Assembly: GCA_030159075.1 (NCBI GenBank)
Contig: BROG01000108.1
Span: 1-64,000, forward strand
Length of the DNA stretch: 64,000 nt
Direction of reading: 5' to 3'
Source of the DNA: Atrina japonica
Taxonomy: Eukaryota > Mollusca > Bivalvia > Pterioida > Pinnidae
Shown here: positions 44,899-54,994 of the stretch, in pieces
Position numbering within the stretch: the first letter of the stretch is position 1
How the letters are laid out: each line of letters begins with the position of its first letter
Translations under genes and position numbers: made by a program
Notes under the pieces: model-generated
Seen by the model: the letters and a program-made list of their open reading frames with translations, nothing else
The model's database searches: none
What the model was told of the DNA's origin: nothing

Positions 44899-45077
44899 TA
44901 CAGTGAAACTTGTATATAATGACCTCCTTAGAGACACAAGAAAACCGGTCTTTATAGGAAGGTGGTCTTTATATAGAGATTGATTTGTACACAAGGTACT
45001 GTTGGGGACAGCAAAAAATGTCTTTATGACCAGGTGGCCTTTATACACAGGTGGTTGCTAAAGCAGGTTTTACTGTA
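44899..45077 (+). mobile_element. M1 MITE, complete
   Basis: TACAGTGAAACTTGTATATA and TAAAGCAGGTTTTACTGTA with TA borders; interior TGACCAGGTGGCCTTTATAC. Confidence 0.85.
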
Positions 45078-45274
45078 TCCCTACTAAATTGAATTTTTAA
45101 TACCTTAAATTCACTTCAACTGAAGACTTTTGAATTTCACTGTAAATAAAGGTACAGAAAAATGTTTTATTTTAGTGAAAATAACTGCTGTGATTGAATG
45201 TGTAGGTTTGTCGTATTTATCTAACTTTAAGATGCAGTATGTACAATTGGATACTCATTCCCTATATCTATTAA

Positions 45275-45357
45275 CCCATCAACCCCTGAAAAATAATGAA
45301 CTCTTCTATAAATCAATGACTTAGACTATACCAAAAGTGTCTTTAGGGGTAAATGGG
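45275..45357 (+). mobile_element. 83-bp TTAA micro-MITE, subfamily A, intact borders
   Basis: TTAA at 45271-45274 and 45358-45361. CCCATCAACCCCTGAAAAAT at the left and the inverted right end CCCATTTACCCCTAAAGACA share 12 of the first 13 bases or so. Reference copy for subfamily A. Confidence 0.85.
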
Positions 45358-45361
45358 TTAA

Positions 45362-45802
45362 AAGAAGGGTGTATGATATTTCAAATGGCTTTAAAAATGG
45401 ACCTACAGGTATACGAATGAAATTTGTATTTTGAATGTGCTCATGTGCAAAATATCCTTTCTATAAATATTTCTTGTATAGAAATCAAATTTTCATTAAA
45501 CCACAACTATGGATGATCAAAATATATAAAATGATTCATCTACTCCAATTTGATTCCCCCAGGAGTAGAACTGTAGGAATATACAAAATAAATAAGAAAT
45601 CAATCAATAGCAATTCTCATTATAAACTGGTAAGTTAATGCAAATGAGGGACCGCATGAGATATCATTTAGTCAAAAGTTCAAATTTGTTTTGATAAAGC
45701 CCAGAGGGCTACCAGTATCTACTCGAAATAAACAATGAATGCATAATTAAACATTGGTAATCTCTGCAGACAAACATGTTTTTCAAAAGAAAAAGAGTTC
45801 AG
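45362..45802. other. AT-rich non-coding DNA
   Basis: No supported feature; the frame 45435-45638 lacks motifs. Confidence 0.45.
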
Positions 45803-45806
45803 TTAA

Positions 45807-45889
45807 TCCATCTACCTTTGAAAATAATGGACTCTACTGAAAATCAATGACACGGGCCCATCCAAATGTGTCTTTAGGGGTGTATGACT
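45807..45889 (+). mobile_element. 83-bp micro-MITE, subfamily A, right border lost
   Basis: TTAA at 45803-45806, then TCCATCTACCTTTGAAAATA, GGACTCTACTGAAAATCAAT and GTCTTTAGGGGTGTATGA. It contains a local change to CACGGGCCCATCC. Confidence 0.7.
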
Positions 45890-46026
45890 ATGTACATGTA
45901 TCAGTCACTGAAAAGTTACAGTTACACCTTAACTTAATTGATAGAGACCCCCAGTGATTTTCCTAGGTCATTTTTGAGTCTGGTTACAGGACCCATTTCC
46001 AATACAAAAAGTACACAATTTAGTAC

Positions 46027-46160
46027 ATCTAGTAAAAATCTTCTCATCATGAACCTATGATCAGATGACTTTCAAATTTTTTATGCATGATTGTGGAGTC
46101 AATATCTACAAAGTTTGCAAATGAGAAAGGAATCTGTTCATAAATGAACCACTTGTTTGT
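46027..46160 (+). repeat. Fragment of the hairpin-headed repeat at 28542-29610
   Basis: AAAAATCTTCTCATCATGAA, TGATCAGATGACTTTCAAAT and GAGTCAATATCTACAAAGTT correspond to 28790-28915. The hairpin head and the rest are missing. Confidence 0.75.
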
Positions 46161-47754
46161 GTTTTTCATACAACCAAATAAACATTTTTAAAAAAAAAGA
46201 ATTGAAAAGTTGCCCGGTGAATTGCCATTAGTTGAACTTAGGATATTAATATATTCCATATTCCAGTTTCTGCCACTTTCTTTGCACTATTGGAATATAA
46301 GGCCATAAAGTAACTCGAATAATTGCAGCGTCCTCTATCCACTATCGTTTCTCGAGGGCAACATGTTCACTGGACTTGTCAGCTCTGTACAAATTGTACA
46401 GACCAATCAGAGACGATTACCCAGATGAGGATGCACTCTCAATACTTCCGGGAAAGAAGAGAGATTTTAAAAATATCGTTTCTCAATTAATTCGGCTTTT
46501 AAAAGATAAATACGACTTTGAAATTCAAATGGAAACGTGATTTTTGTTCCACTGAACATGTTTACAAACAGTTTATAACTCCTTCTACTTTTCGCGCCAC
46601 ATGTAAAGATAAACAAATCCCATAATGCTCTAGTATCAGAAATTTCCAGTTGACACATTTTTTACAGTAAATGCATTCAGGCGTTAATAGAGCAATCGGA
46701 GGTCAGCGGAATATAACGGAGATCAGCGGAATATAACGATATTTGGGTTAGCCATAAAGAAACATTATCTGAGTCTGGAGTATTTTCAGGCAAAGCAAAT
46801 CGGTGCTAGTGAGGCTTTAACGCCACCTTGCCCTTATCAATAGATCATCCTTATCATTAAATTTGATTTAATTGTACTAGTAATTGATCCAGTCTAGTCT
46901 CTGTATATCTCGGTATATATCACACAACAAGATGTGTTTGAGAAACCCTAATGTCCCTACACCATTCAGTAAGATTTTAAAATCCCATAACTCTGGTAAT
47001 TATTTCCAAGTGTTGGTCATAGTTGAACTGTTCCAGTGGTTCATTGATATAAATATAATACCATATCAAATTTGATTAAAGTTTGCGGAAAGATATTAAA
47101 GAAAACAATTTAAGAGACAAACTGATAAAACAGACCAACCAGACACAGAATGCCCCTACCTCCCCACCAAAAATAAAGCAAACAAAGTCTTATCAGAACA
47201 ATTAGCAGTATATAGCAGAAATATTGTTCAATTCACACAAGATGGCGGGGTGGAGTAACCTTTTGATTATCATACAGATGATTATACTCACTTTTCAGTT
47301 ATGACAAGCTCCACAGGAAAAACATTTTTATTTTTTACTGTATACTCTTGTATGTATGGTGACAAGTAGGAACAATTATTCTAGTCAGTGTGATTTTAAT
47401 GTCATGCTTTATTATCTAAAATTTAAACTAGTCCAGGTAAAAAAGAAGGGTTCACAAGACTCCACCCCCTCCCAAAGGTTATATTGATTTTACTATACCT
47501 GCGGACCAGACTGACTAAAAGTTAGAAATTTAGAAGAGTTATTTTTTTTTTGTACAGGGAAAATAAGATGTATGAATGTATTACAGAATGTAAACTCTTG
47601 TTAAAAGTTGGTCAAATCATGTGGAAAATGTAAGCTTATAAATAATCGGATGTGAGTGTGTAATGTTTGTGTGTGGGCCTTATGTTTCTATACATTCTAA
47701 TGTAACTGATTTCTATGCGACATGTGTCATCTGTGTCACTGTCGTCATATCATT
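46161..47754. other. Mostly unique non-coding DNA
   Basis: No gene called. 46290-46750 is less AT-rich and keeps several CG dinucleotides (CAGCGTCCTC, ATCGTTTCTCGAGG, TTTCGCGCC). A 20-base direct repeat CAGCGGAATATAACGGAG/AT is at 46706-46740. AGATGGCGGGGTGG lies at 47240, similar to a YY1-type site. Confidence 0.4.
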
Positions 47755-47758
47755 TTAA

Positions 47759-47841
47759 CCCTTTCACCCCCGAGTTTCTGAGTGGTATATTCTTCTCTAT
47801 AGTTCAAGACCAGTCTATTGTGGCCTGTAGGGATGAAAGGG
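47759..47841 (+). mobile_element. 83-bp TTAA micro-MITE, subfamily B, intact borders
   Basis: TTAA at 47755-47758 and 47842-47845. The first bases CCCTTTCACCCCCGAGTTTC and the inverted right end CCCTTTCATCCCTACAGGCC agree. Reference copy for subfamily B with 10270-10352. Confidence 0.85.
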
Positions 47842-47962
47842 TTAAGTGTGTATACAAATCGAGAGATGATCAGGGTATTCCTTTTTTGTCATAATATTTG
47901 ATCAAGATATATTATTTGTAATAATACTTTATTTATGAATTATACTTTTCATTGTTTGCTTT

Positions 47963-47992
47963 AGCTCACCGGAACAAAAATTCTGGAGAGCT
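47963..47992. repeat. Isolated terminal hairpin of a hairpin-headed repeat
   Basis: AGCTCACCGGAA / TTCTGGAGAGCT pair with two mismatches. The left flank TT and the AGCTC start are identical to the head at 28542, but the repeat body is absent: a MITE of the AGGTCTACC family follows directly. Confidence 0.6.
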
Positions 47993-47993
47993 A

Positions 47994-48190
47994 CAGATCA
48001 CAAACACAATGAGTCTAAATCAAATCATAACAGGGGTGACAAGCTACTTGTCGTCACAAAAGTATTAGAGATTCACTAATGCACGGAGTCTGTGCAAGGC
48101 AATTATGTTTTATCTGTACAATTTAGTTTTGGTATCGTTTTGGTTTTTGACTCTACCCGGATGTGCTAGTTCTTTACCTTGGTGCACCTA
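47994..48190 (+). mobile_element. MITE of the AGGTCTACC family, left-truncated
   Basis: CAAACACAATGAGTCTAAAT, CATAACAGGGGTGACAAGCT, ATTAGAGATTCACTAATGCA and the right end TTCTTTACCTTGGTGCACCT follow the family. The left terminus is replaced by the hairpin at 47963-47992. Confidence 0.75.
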
Positions 48191-48333
48191 TTCTGTCATA
48201 CATGTACCCATAAGTCAGTGGATATGGACAAACTTTAACCTTGAATTTATCTTTTGAAATGTAATGGATAGACTTTGATATTTCACATGTTGCTATCTTA
48301 TGATGAAGGATATTCATTGATACCTTGGTTTTA

Positions 48334-48520
48334 TACAGCGAAACCTGTCTTGAGAGACCACTGTCCCCATCTGCCACAGAAATGTGGTCGCTCAAGACAG
48401 GTGGTCTCTCAAATGAGGTTCTATTTAAAGGATTATTTAACCAAGTGGATTTCAGAATGTGGTTTTAAAAGACAGGTGGTCTTTCATAAGAGTGGTATGC
48501 CAAAACAGGTTCCACTTTAC
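48334..48520. mobile_element. M2 MITE, complete copy
   Basis: TACAGCGAAACCTGTCTTGA at the left; AAACAGGTTCCACTTTAC at the right. Contains GAGAGACCACTGTCCCCATC and the AAGGATTATTTAACCAAGTG core. Confidence 0.85.
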
Positions 48521-48774
48521 CTAAATGGACAGGTCCAGTTGGGCTTATGTTTTATTGGATGAAGTATTTACATTCTTCTTATGTTCAGATACCAAAGACA
48601 AAGTATCATGTCCATCAGAGAAAAAGCAATAACTCGCAGTTTGACATGTTGATTGTGTTTACACATTTAATATTTATTGTATATAACGTTTGTTAAGTCG
48701 TCTGTTGCTACTGTGTTGTAGGATATTGGTTACATCTCCCATATGATACACAATGAGTCTGTGTACAAAATATA

Positions 48775-49445
48775 AAACATCTGATATGTGAAATGTCTGA
48801 TATGTGAAATGTCTGATATGTGAAACGTCTGATATTTGAATCATCATACCGTATATGAAGCATTTGATATGTGAAGCATCTAATATATGAAGCAATTGAT
48901 GTGATCTCAATATGTGAAGCATTTGGTAGGATCTAATATGTGAAACATCTGATATGTAAAATGTCTGATATGTGAATTAAAAACATCTGATATATTAAGC
49001 ATTTGATATGTGATCAGCATGTGATATGATCTGATATTTAAAGCATTTGATATGATCTGATATGTGAAACATCTGATATGTGAAATGTCTGATATATTAA
49101 GCATTTGATATGTGAATAGCATTTGACATGATCTGATGTGAAACATCTGATATGTGAAGCATTTGATATGTGAAACATCTGATATTTGAAGCATTTGATA
49201 TGTGAAGCATTTGATATATGAAACACCTGATATGTGAAGTATATGATATGTGAAATGTCTGATATATTAAGCATTTGATATGTGAATAGCCTTTGACATG
49301 ATCTGATATGTGAAACATCTGATATGTGAAGCATTTGATATGTGAAACATCTGATATGTGAAGCATTTGATATGTGAAGCATGTGATATATGAAACACTT
49401 GATATGTGAAATGTCTGATATTTTTATTATTTGACATGTTAAGCA
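48775..49445. repeat. Minisatellite, 16-bp unit (GATATGTGAAGCATTT)
   Basis: GATATGTGAAACATCT and GATATGTGAAGCATTT alternate, about 40 units with many single changes. Frames are open on the minus strand because of low stop content; translations are monotone HISDVSHIRCF-like and not credible. Confidence 0.95.
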
Positions 49446-49664
49446 CTTGATATAATTTGAATTTCATATTTATCTTTTATTTATGTATTGGTCAGAAATC
49501 AAAATGTATAGATATTTTGAAATATGAAAGAGGAGTTAAAGTATTGGACAAAAATCGCACTTACATGTAGTTATGAAGTTTATTATTTTTATGATTGATT
49601 AGTTCCTAATGATAATATTTATCGATTTTGGGAACTAATTGTTTTATCTACCACATTTCAGTGG

Positions 49665-49954
49665 CAAATCGGGCCTTTTTCTGTCAATTTTGAGAAAATG
49701 CCATTGGTGACACAATTGGGACTTCTAACATGAATTTGTGTCAAATTGGGAAAAATTGCTTGCACACAAGGAAATCAAAATGTAATGGAATCTTTTTTCT
49801 TTTTAAATGCATTTCCACTTAACATTAACTTATTTTTCATTACGGTTACGGTTACGGTCCCAAAACCAAATTGGGAATTTTTTCATCAATTTGGGAAAAA
49901 ACATGAATTTTGCATCGGGAATGGGGCTGAAATTCAGCCTGGAAACTATAGAAA
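49665..49954 (+). repeat. GGGAATGGG-type repeat, long copy
   Basis: GGGCCTTTTTCTGTCAATTT, CAAATTGGGAAAAATTGCTT, CCAAATTGGGAATTTTTTCA and GCATCGGGAATGGGGCTGAA run in order. A GGTTAC hexamer repeat (49842-49856) lies inside. The last 55 bases recur at 50196-50251. Confidence 0.75.
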
Positions 49955-50195
49955 CATACCGTATATGAAGCATTTGATATGTGAAGCATCTAATATATGA
50001 AGCAATTGGTGTGATCTCAATATGTGAAGCATTTGGTAGGATCTGATATGTGAAACATCTGATATGTAAAATGTCTGATATGTGAATTAAAAACATCTGA
50101 TATATTAAGCATTTGATATGTGATTAGCATTTGATATGATCTGATATTTAAAAGAATTTGATATGATCTGATATGTGAAACATCTGATATGTGAA
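49955..50195. repeat. Second copy of part of the 16-bp array, inserted in the GGGAATGGG repeat
   Basis: From CATACCGTATATGAAGCATT it follows 48845-49087 base by base, including landmarks GATGTGATCTCAATATGTGA (here GGTGTG) and AATTAAAAACATCTGATATA, with about a dozen differences. It is flanked by direct 55-base copies of the host repeat (49899-49954 and 50196-50251). Confidence 0.9.
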
Positions 50196-50255
50196 AACAT
50201 GAATTCTGCATTGGGAATGGGGCTGAAATTCAGCCTGGAAACTGTAGAAAAGGGC
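50196..50255 (+). repeat. Duplicated end of the GGGAATGGG repeat
   Basis: ACATGAATTCTGCATTGGGA, ATGGGGCTGAAATTCAGCCT and GGAAACTGTAGAAA repeat 49899-49954 with three changes. Confidence 0.85.
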
Positions 50256-50498
50256 CTGCAAGTAGTCTTGGTATTCTCTCAGGTTTTACTGTAGTATGTA
50301 TTAATTAGGAGTTATGTATGTATAAAGGTTGTAAGATACAACAAAATATTTATTAAAGAAACATTTCAAGTTCTTTTCATTTTATTGTTTATCTATTTTT
50401 TTTTTAAATAAAAGCATAATCTTATGTATGTAAGGGCATATATTGTTACAAACATCTTGTATTTATGTATTATAAGTTTATGTATTCATATTTTGTAG
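50256..50498. other. AT-rich flank of exon candidate
   Basis: Non-coding. It ends ATGTATTCATATTTTGTAG, a usable acceptor for 50499. Confidence 0.4.
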
Positions 50499-50574
50499 GT
50501 ATCTCCAAAAACTACCAGCTACCACAGAGTTCAAATAGTTAAAAAGCAATACAGCACGTCAACTCCAAGTGAAG
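50499..50574 (+). CDS. Candidate coding exon, possibly terminal
   Basis: Acceptor TTCATATTTTGTAG ends at 50498. Read in phase 0 the 76 bases are open: VSPKTTSYHRVQIVKKQYST, then STPSE, with one base over, and the donor would be AG/GCAAGT at 50575, the consensus of rare GC-AG introns. Read in the phase required by the exon candidate 7825-7891 (one base to complete a codon) it gives YLQKLPATTEFK and a stop at 50536-50538, which would make it a terminal exon. I recognise neither product. The two readings exclude each other, and chance is a real alternative. Confidence 0.25.
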
Positions 50575-50934
50575 GCAAGTCAAGTTCATTATTACTGTGA
50601 CTTTGGACAATTAGATTTACACTGTAATTCTGTGCGATTATACAGACCCTAAGCCTTCAGTAATATCATACTGGTTACTGCTCTGGCAGAATTTAGTGTT
50701 GGTCAAAACGAGCATCTTGCATGTTTTCCTATTTTGTTTCACCAATTTCCATTTAGTATTCCTATGAGTGCAATAAACTTGCTGTACTTAACTGTCAGCA
50801 AGGGACGAATCTTATTTTTCCTGTGGCTGTGGCTTTATTTTTCTTAACTGCCAGTGTTAAACAGTATCAACAGGAATCGTTTTTTATATGTCCCAAGGAT
50901 TTTGTTGTTCAAATGTAAAGCTTAACTGGAAAAG
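50575..50934. other. Non-coding DNA
   Basis: No supported feature. Confidence 0.45.
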
Positions 50935-51255
50935 CAGACCCATTATGGCAGACACAAAACAAACAATTTTTAGTAAAAAAAAAAAAAAAAAATATTATTA
51001 TTTTGATTTTTTCTACTTTTACTATTTGTACTTGATGTACAATAACAAATAAGAGCTATACATAGGAATAAAAAAAATTTTATACATGTATTCCTATATA
51101 TTTTGTGAAAGTAGGGTCTGGTCCAATGTGGTATGCTTATACAAATAGTAAGGTTGAATTAATCATTTTTTTTATTATTGTATATCAATCTGAGTTGCAA
51201 AAAAAGGAAAGAATTAATTAAAACAAAAAATACACACACAGCTAATGCCCCTATA
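50935..51255. mobile_element. Foldback MITE with GCATTAGCTGT ends, second copy
   Basis: TGTACAATAACAAATAAGAG CTATACATAGG, TTCCTATATATTTTGTGAAA, GTCTGGTCCAATGTGGTATG and the right end CACAGCTAATGCCCCTATAAA match 3976-4375 and 56770-57114. The left terminus is poorly preserved and the second stem half shortened. Confidence 0.7.
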
Positions 51256-51944
51256 AAGTTGATGGGATATTGAAATCAAATGATTACAATATAGATTCTA
51301 CCTGAACATGTATTTTTAAATCATTATCATTATTATTATTGTTATTATTTTGGGAGGGGGTGGGGTGGGGCTAATGTGAGCAAAACAGATGTATAGCAAT
51401 GATTAAAACAAAAGAACAAAACAGCTGTAAAACATTTGTTAAAAAAAAATTTTCCATTTTGTATGCTCTGTGTGAACTCTGTTGTCAGTTGTTATCAAAT
51501 TGTATTTTATAATTTTATATTGATTACAGACACATTTTGCCTTGTCGTGTCTGGACTTTAATGAAACATAAATGATTCAAAGTCAAGTTTGCTAATTCTA
51601 AATAATCATCTCCCAAAGGCATGATATCATACCAAACCAGCATTGTAGATAAATGTCTTCAGTTTAAGTGAATTCAGTTTAAATACAATTCAACATTATA
51701 AATGTTCAAGAAGCATTTAGGAGGAAAAGTTCAGACTAAGTGTTCCAGTGAAATTTCATTAAAATTTGTTTTTGAAGTAAGACTTGTCTTAGGGGGATTC
51801 CACTCTTAGCTATACATGTATATTTAGATTTGTTTGTGCATTAGCAATGGTGTGGTGGTGAGTGTGGTTATATAGAAAACGGTCCCAAGATTTTAGTCTA
51901 GGTTTGTGGGCTTAAAGTCAGGTAGAAATGTTGACTACATTCTT
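51256..51944. other. AT-rich non-coding DNA
   Basis: No supported feature; ATT trinucleotide run at 51322-51347 and a G-rich GGGAGGGGGTGGGGTGGGG patch at 51351-51369. Confidence 0.5.
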
Positions 51945-52205
51945 AAAAGATCTAAGCATCAGACCAGGAGGGATCTTTTCAGGTAACTTTGACTACATTT
52001 AAGATCTGAGCATTAGACCAGGAAGGATCTTGTCAGGTAACTTTGACTACATTTAAGATCTGAGCATTAGACCAGGAAGGATCTTGTCAGGTAACTTTGA
52101 CTTCATTTAAGATCTGAGCATTAGACCAGGAAGGATCTTGTCAGGTAACTTTGACTTCATTTAAGATCTGAGTGTTAAACCAGGAAGGATCTTGTCAGGT
52201 AACCT
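51945..52205. repeat. Minisatellite, 54-bp unit
   Basis: GATCTGAGCATTAGACCAGG + AAGGATCTTGTCAGGTAACT + TTGACTACATTTAA recurs at 54 bases (52003, 52057 and on), about five copies, very similar to each other. Confidence 0.95.
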
Positions 52206-52864
52206 TGAGTTACCTTTATAATTGTCAAGTGTTCTTCAAGCATGTGTAGGCAGTAGCACTTCTATGGATTTATTTGTTTGTTTATCTAATTGGTGTTTCA
52301 TGCCATGTGTAGGCTAAAACTTAAGTCATACAATGGCAGCTTTTTTTGTAATGATTGAGAAAAAGTTGGAACAGCATACCAATAAAATGAGCATTGGGAT
52401 TATTTATGGGAACTGATGAAGGACTGAACATTATCAGCTATGAGGACCAGCAAAGACTTAAACCTGCTGGACTGTAGTTGAGAGAAGTCAAATGTGACTG
52501 CTTTAACCATTGAACCATGTTGCCTTTTTGGTTCTATGACAACCCAGTTCTGTGTTGTTTTACAGGACTCTTGAAAAAATCTTGAATAACTGTCAAATTT
52601 TTTTTTTTTTTTTTTTTTTTAAAAGTAGTGTAGTTTTTGAAATCTCCTTAAAAGTAGTGTAGTTTTTGAAAACCTGAAGAATAAATCTGATACTTTGAAT
52701 AATTATTATAGTTAAGATTTGTTTTTGATATAAAGTTTTAAGCAAGTGGGCCCGAGGTGTAGAATAAAGACAAATAACATTATATGGTAAATAGAATCCA
52801 AATTTACAAGACATGTAAATGTTTTGTTTTTGCTAATTTGGTTTTGGTAATTTTGGTAGTAACA
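52206..52864. other. Non-coding DNA with long T run
   Basis: A T run of over 20 bases is at 52597-52620, followed by a 32-base direct duplication (AAAAGTAGTGTAGTTTTTGA at 52620 and 52649). No gene. Confidence 0.55.
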
Positions 52865-53110
52865 AAGATTTTCCTACCTCCTAAAAACTGGGTCCAGGGT
52901 CTGAAAAATTGGGGAAATGTACAACAATCCAACTTACACAGAAAAAAATTGATTTGACACATTTCTTTGAAAAATACTTTCTGTTTTATTTTAAAATTCC
53001 AATTTGGGAATTTCTGTATATTTTAGGGGAAAATACAAGTCATTTTTGCATTGGGATGGGTCCTGTAACCGGACCCCAAGAATGGCCTAGGAAAATTCCC
53101 GAGTAATTAT
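52865..53110 (+). repeat. GGGAATGGG-type repeat, uninterrupted copy
   Basis: TCCTACCTCCTAAAAACTGG GTCCAGGGTCTG, ACACATTTCTTTGAAAAATA and CATTGGGATGGGTCCTGTAA run without the foldback insertion seen in the homologue at 3912-4545. Confidence 0.75.
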
Positions 53111-53840
53111 ATCCCTTGAATGTTATCTAAGGTGGACTTGAATACCCCTGGAATTTTACTGTGAAAAAATTGTTGGAATCTTGGCCTACATGTATACTCA
53201 AATTTATCACAAGATGCTCAGCAACAAAATGTATATTGAATGATCGTAGACAACGCTTCTTCATTTTTGTATCTGATATAAAAGCAACAAATTACTTTAT
53301 ATAATTGAAGGAGAAGAAATTTTCTTATTAGTAACATGGCGTTTGACATTACAGACCTGTATATTATATTTTTCATTATTTCCATAGATTTGCCAATCTT
53401 CTATAGTAACATGCCATGCCAGTTTCTCGTAAATCTTGTAACCTATACAGCAATTTAATTGTAAGTTAGGTTTTCTTGGCATTTGGATCAGAGTAATTCA
53501 CAAAAGAGATGTTAAAAGACTTTCTTCTGAAATTGGTGTTATTCTTGAGAGGCTCGGTAATGTTAAATCATGTCTTCTGTTGTTTTGTGGATTTTATACT
53601 ATGTAACCTATTTATTTGAAAACTCTGAAAGTAATGGCTAATTCATAGCAATAGCATTTGTGTACTTTGTGCTTGGGTTGATGTTGTCTAAGTCATAAAT
53701 TGTGTGCATTAGGGCGTTTTATCGATCTTTTAATTCATGGACAGGTAGTTATGTATGATCTTATATGGTTAGAGCTTTTGACTTGCAAACAGAAATTTCT
53801 GGGTATGTTTCCTGGTACAGTCAGTCACACCTAAGACTTA
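53111..53840. other. AT-rich non-coding DNA
   Basis: No supported feature. Confidence 0.45.
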
Positions 53841-53965
53841 TACAGTGAAACTTATATATAACGACCTCCTGAAGGACATGACAAAACTTATATATAACGA
53901 CCTGTACTGAATGGTTATGACCAGGTGGTCTTTATACAACGAAAAAACCGGTCTTATTAAAAAAG
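53841..53965 (+). mobile_element. M1 MITE, partial and rearranged
   Basis: TACAGTGAAACTTATATATA AC and a second AACTTATATATAACGACC 47 bases on show an internal duplication; GACCAGGTGGTCTTTATACA follows. The right end is missing; instead a short SINE B-like head (GGGCCTCCCTGGAGTGGTTA at 53969) comes next. Confidence 0.65.
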
Positions 53966-54097
53966 AGGGGGCCTCCCTGGAGTGGTTAGAGGTCACACTT
54001 TGGAATCTCTCATATTGAGTATCCATGCTGATTTGTAGTGTGGAAAACATGGTTCATGGGTGTGTAAACATAAAAACTGCACAATGTAAAAAGAAAT

Positions 54098-54215
54098 ACA
54101 GTAAAACCCAGCGACCACTTGTGTATAAAAGACCACTTTGTCACAAAGACTATATTTTGCTGTCCTCATCAGTCAAATCAACCTCTAAAGAATAAAGACT
54201 GGTTTTGTTGTGTAG
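54098..54215 (-). mobile_element. M1 MITE, partial
   Basis: TACAGTAAAACCCAGCGACC ACTTGTGTATAAA, ATTTTGCTGTCCTCATCAGT and AATAAAGACTGGTTTTGTTG are the complement of the right two thirds of 27233-27398. The other end is lost at a G-rich junction. Confidence 0.65.
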
Positions 54216-54289
54216 GGGGGAAGTTTATTTGTAAAAATGAATGACTGTGCTGGTATAAAAGTGAAAGCATAGTATTAAAGCAGTTATGT

Positions 54290-54640
54290 GTCATTTGAAG
54301 GAAATTGCATTTGCTGAATTCTTTTCAGAAAATAATTGCTGAAAAATTTCTCAGTAATTTTTTAAGAAATTGCATTTGCTGAATTTTTCAGAAATAATTT
54401 TGAATATTGAGTTTGAAAACTTGCTGAAATGTGCCCAATTCAGCAATTTTTAAGAAATTGGTTTTGCTGAACATTTCAGAAAAAATTGCTGAAAAATTTG
54501 TGAATATGCCTGAATATTTTCTGAAAGTGTCATTCTGAATGTGCCAAATTCAGTCATTTCTAAGATGGCCTTTTAAAGTGGTTCAGAAACATTTCAGCAA
54601 TAGTTCAGAAAAATTCCAGTAGCGTGTTCAGAAAATTTTC
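54290..54640. repeat. Low-complexity TTCAGCAA/TGCTGAA region
   Basis: The words TTGCTGAA, TTTTCAGAAA and AATTCAGCAATTTTTAAGAA recur irregularly in both orientations without a fixed period, so the segment can fold in many ways. Nature unknown. Confidence 0.5.
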
Positions 54641-54699
54641 AATTTTTTTTTTCGTGAGGGTTAAGGTACAGAAGAAATGGATTCTCATTAAATATTATC

Positions 54700-54985
54700 G
54701 TAAAATGATGTCATAAAAGCAAACATCATAGAACATAAATTGGTATCTTCTTGTTTTCGCTAAAATAATATTTCCACACATAAGTTCTTACAGTAATCAC
54801 TAAATTTTTCCCCATTTTTGGGAATATTCTATGTAATTAACAAGAATTCTTGGTTTAACTTCTGCAATTTAAAAGGAATATTTAGCATGTGAAAGATAGG
54901 AAATGGTTTTGTGTTTTGAGTTCTTATGCAATAAACAGGAATATGCAATTTTCAGGTATGCAAATTAAGTGGCATCGACAACACA
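54700..54985 (-). mobile_element. GATTCC/AATTGCAT MITE, partial inverted copy
   Basis: TGTAATTAACAAGAATTCTT GG, GGAAATGGTTTTGTGTTTTG AG and TATGCAAATTAAGTGGCATCG follow the inverted left half of 59351-59823 and include its terminal repeat (AATTAAGTGG). Confidence 0.75.
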
Positions 54986-54994
54986 CAACTGGAC

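Noticed and set aside
49842..49858. Telomere-like GGTTAC hexamers
   Set aside because: Only about three units and not TTAGGG; a small microsatellite inside a repeat.
48674..50211. Histidine/isoleucine-rich minus-strand frames
   Set aside because: Translations of the 16-base array; low stop content only.
52549..52600. Exon acceptor TGTTGTTTTACAG
   Set aside because: Good acceptor but no donor within an open frame follows before a long T run.
53740..53830. tRNA-like sequence GGTTAGAGCTTTTGACTTGC
   Set aside because: B box is too degraded (GGGTATGTTTCCTGG) and no body can be recognised.
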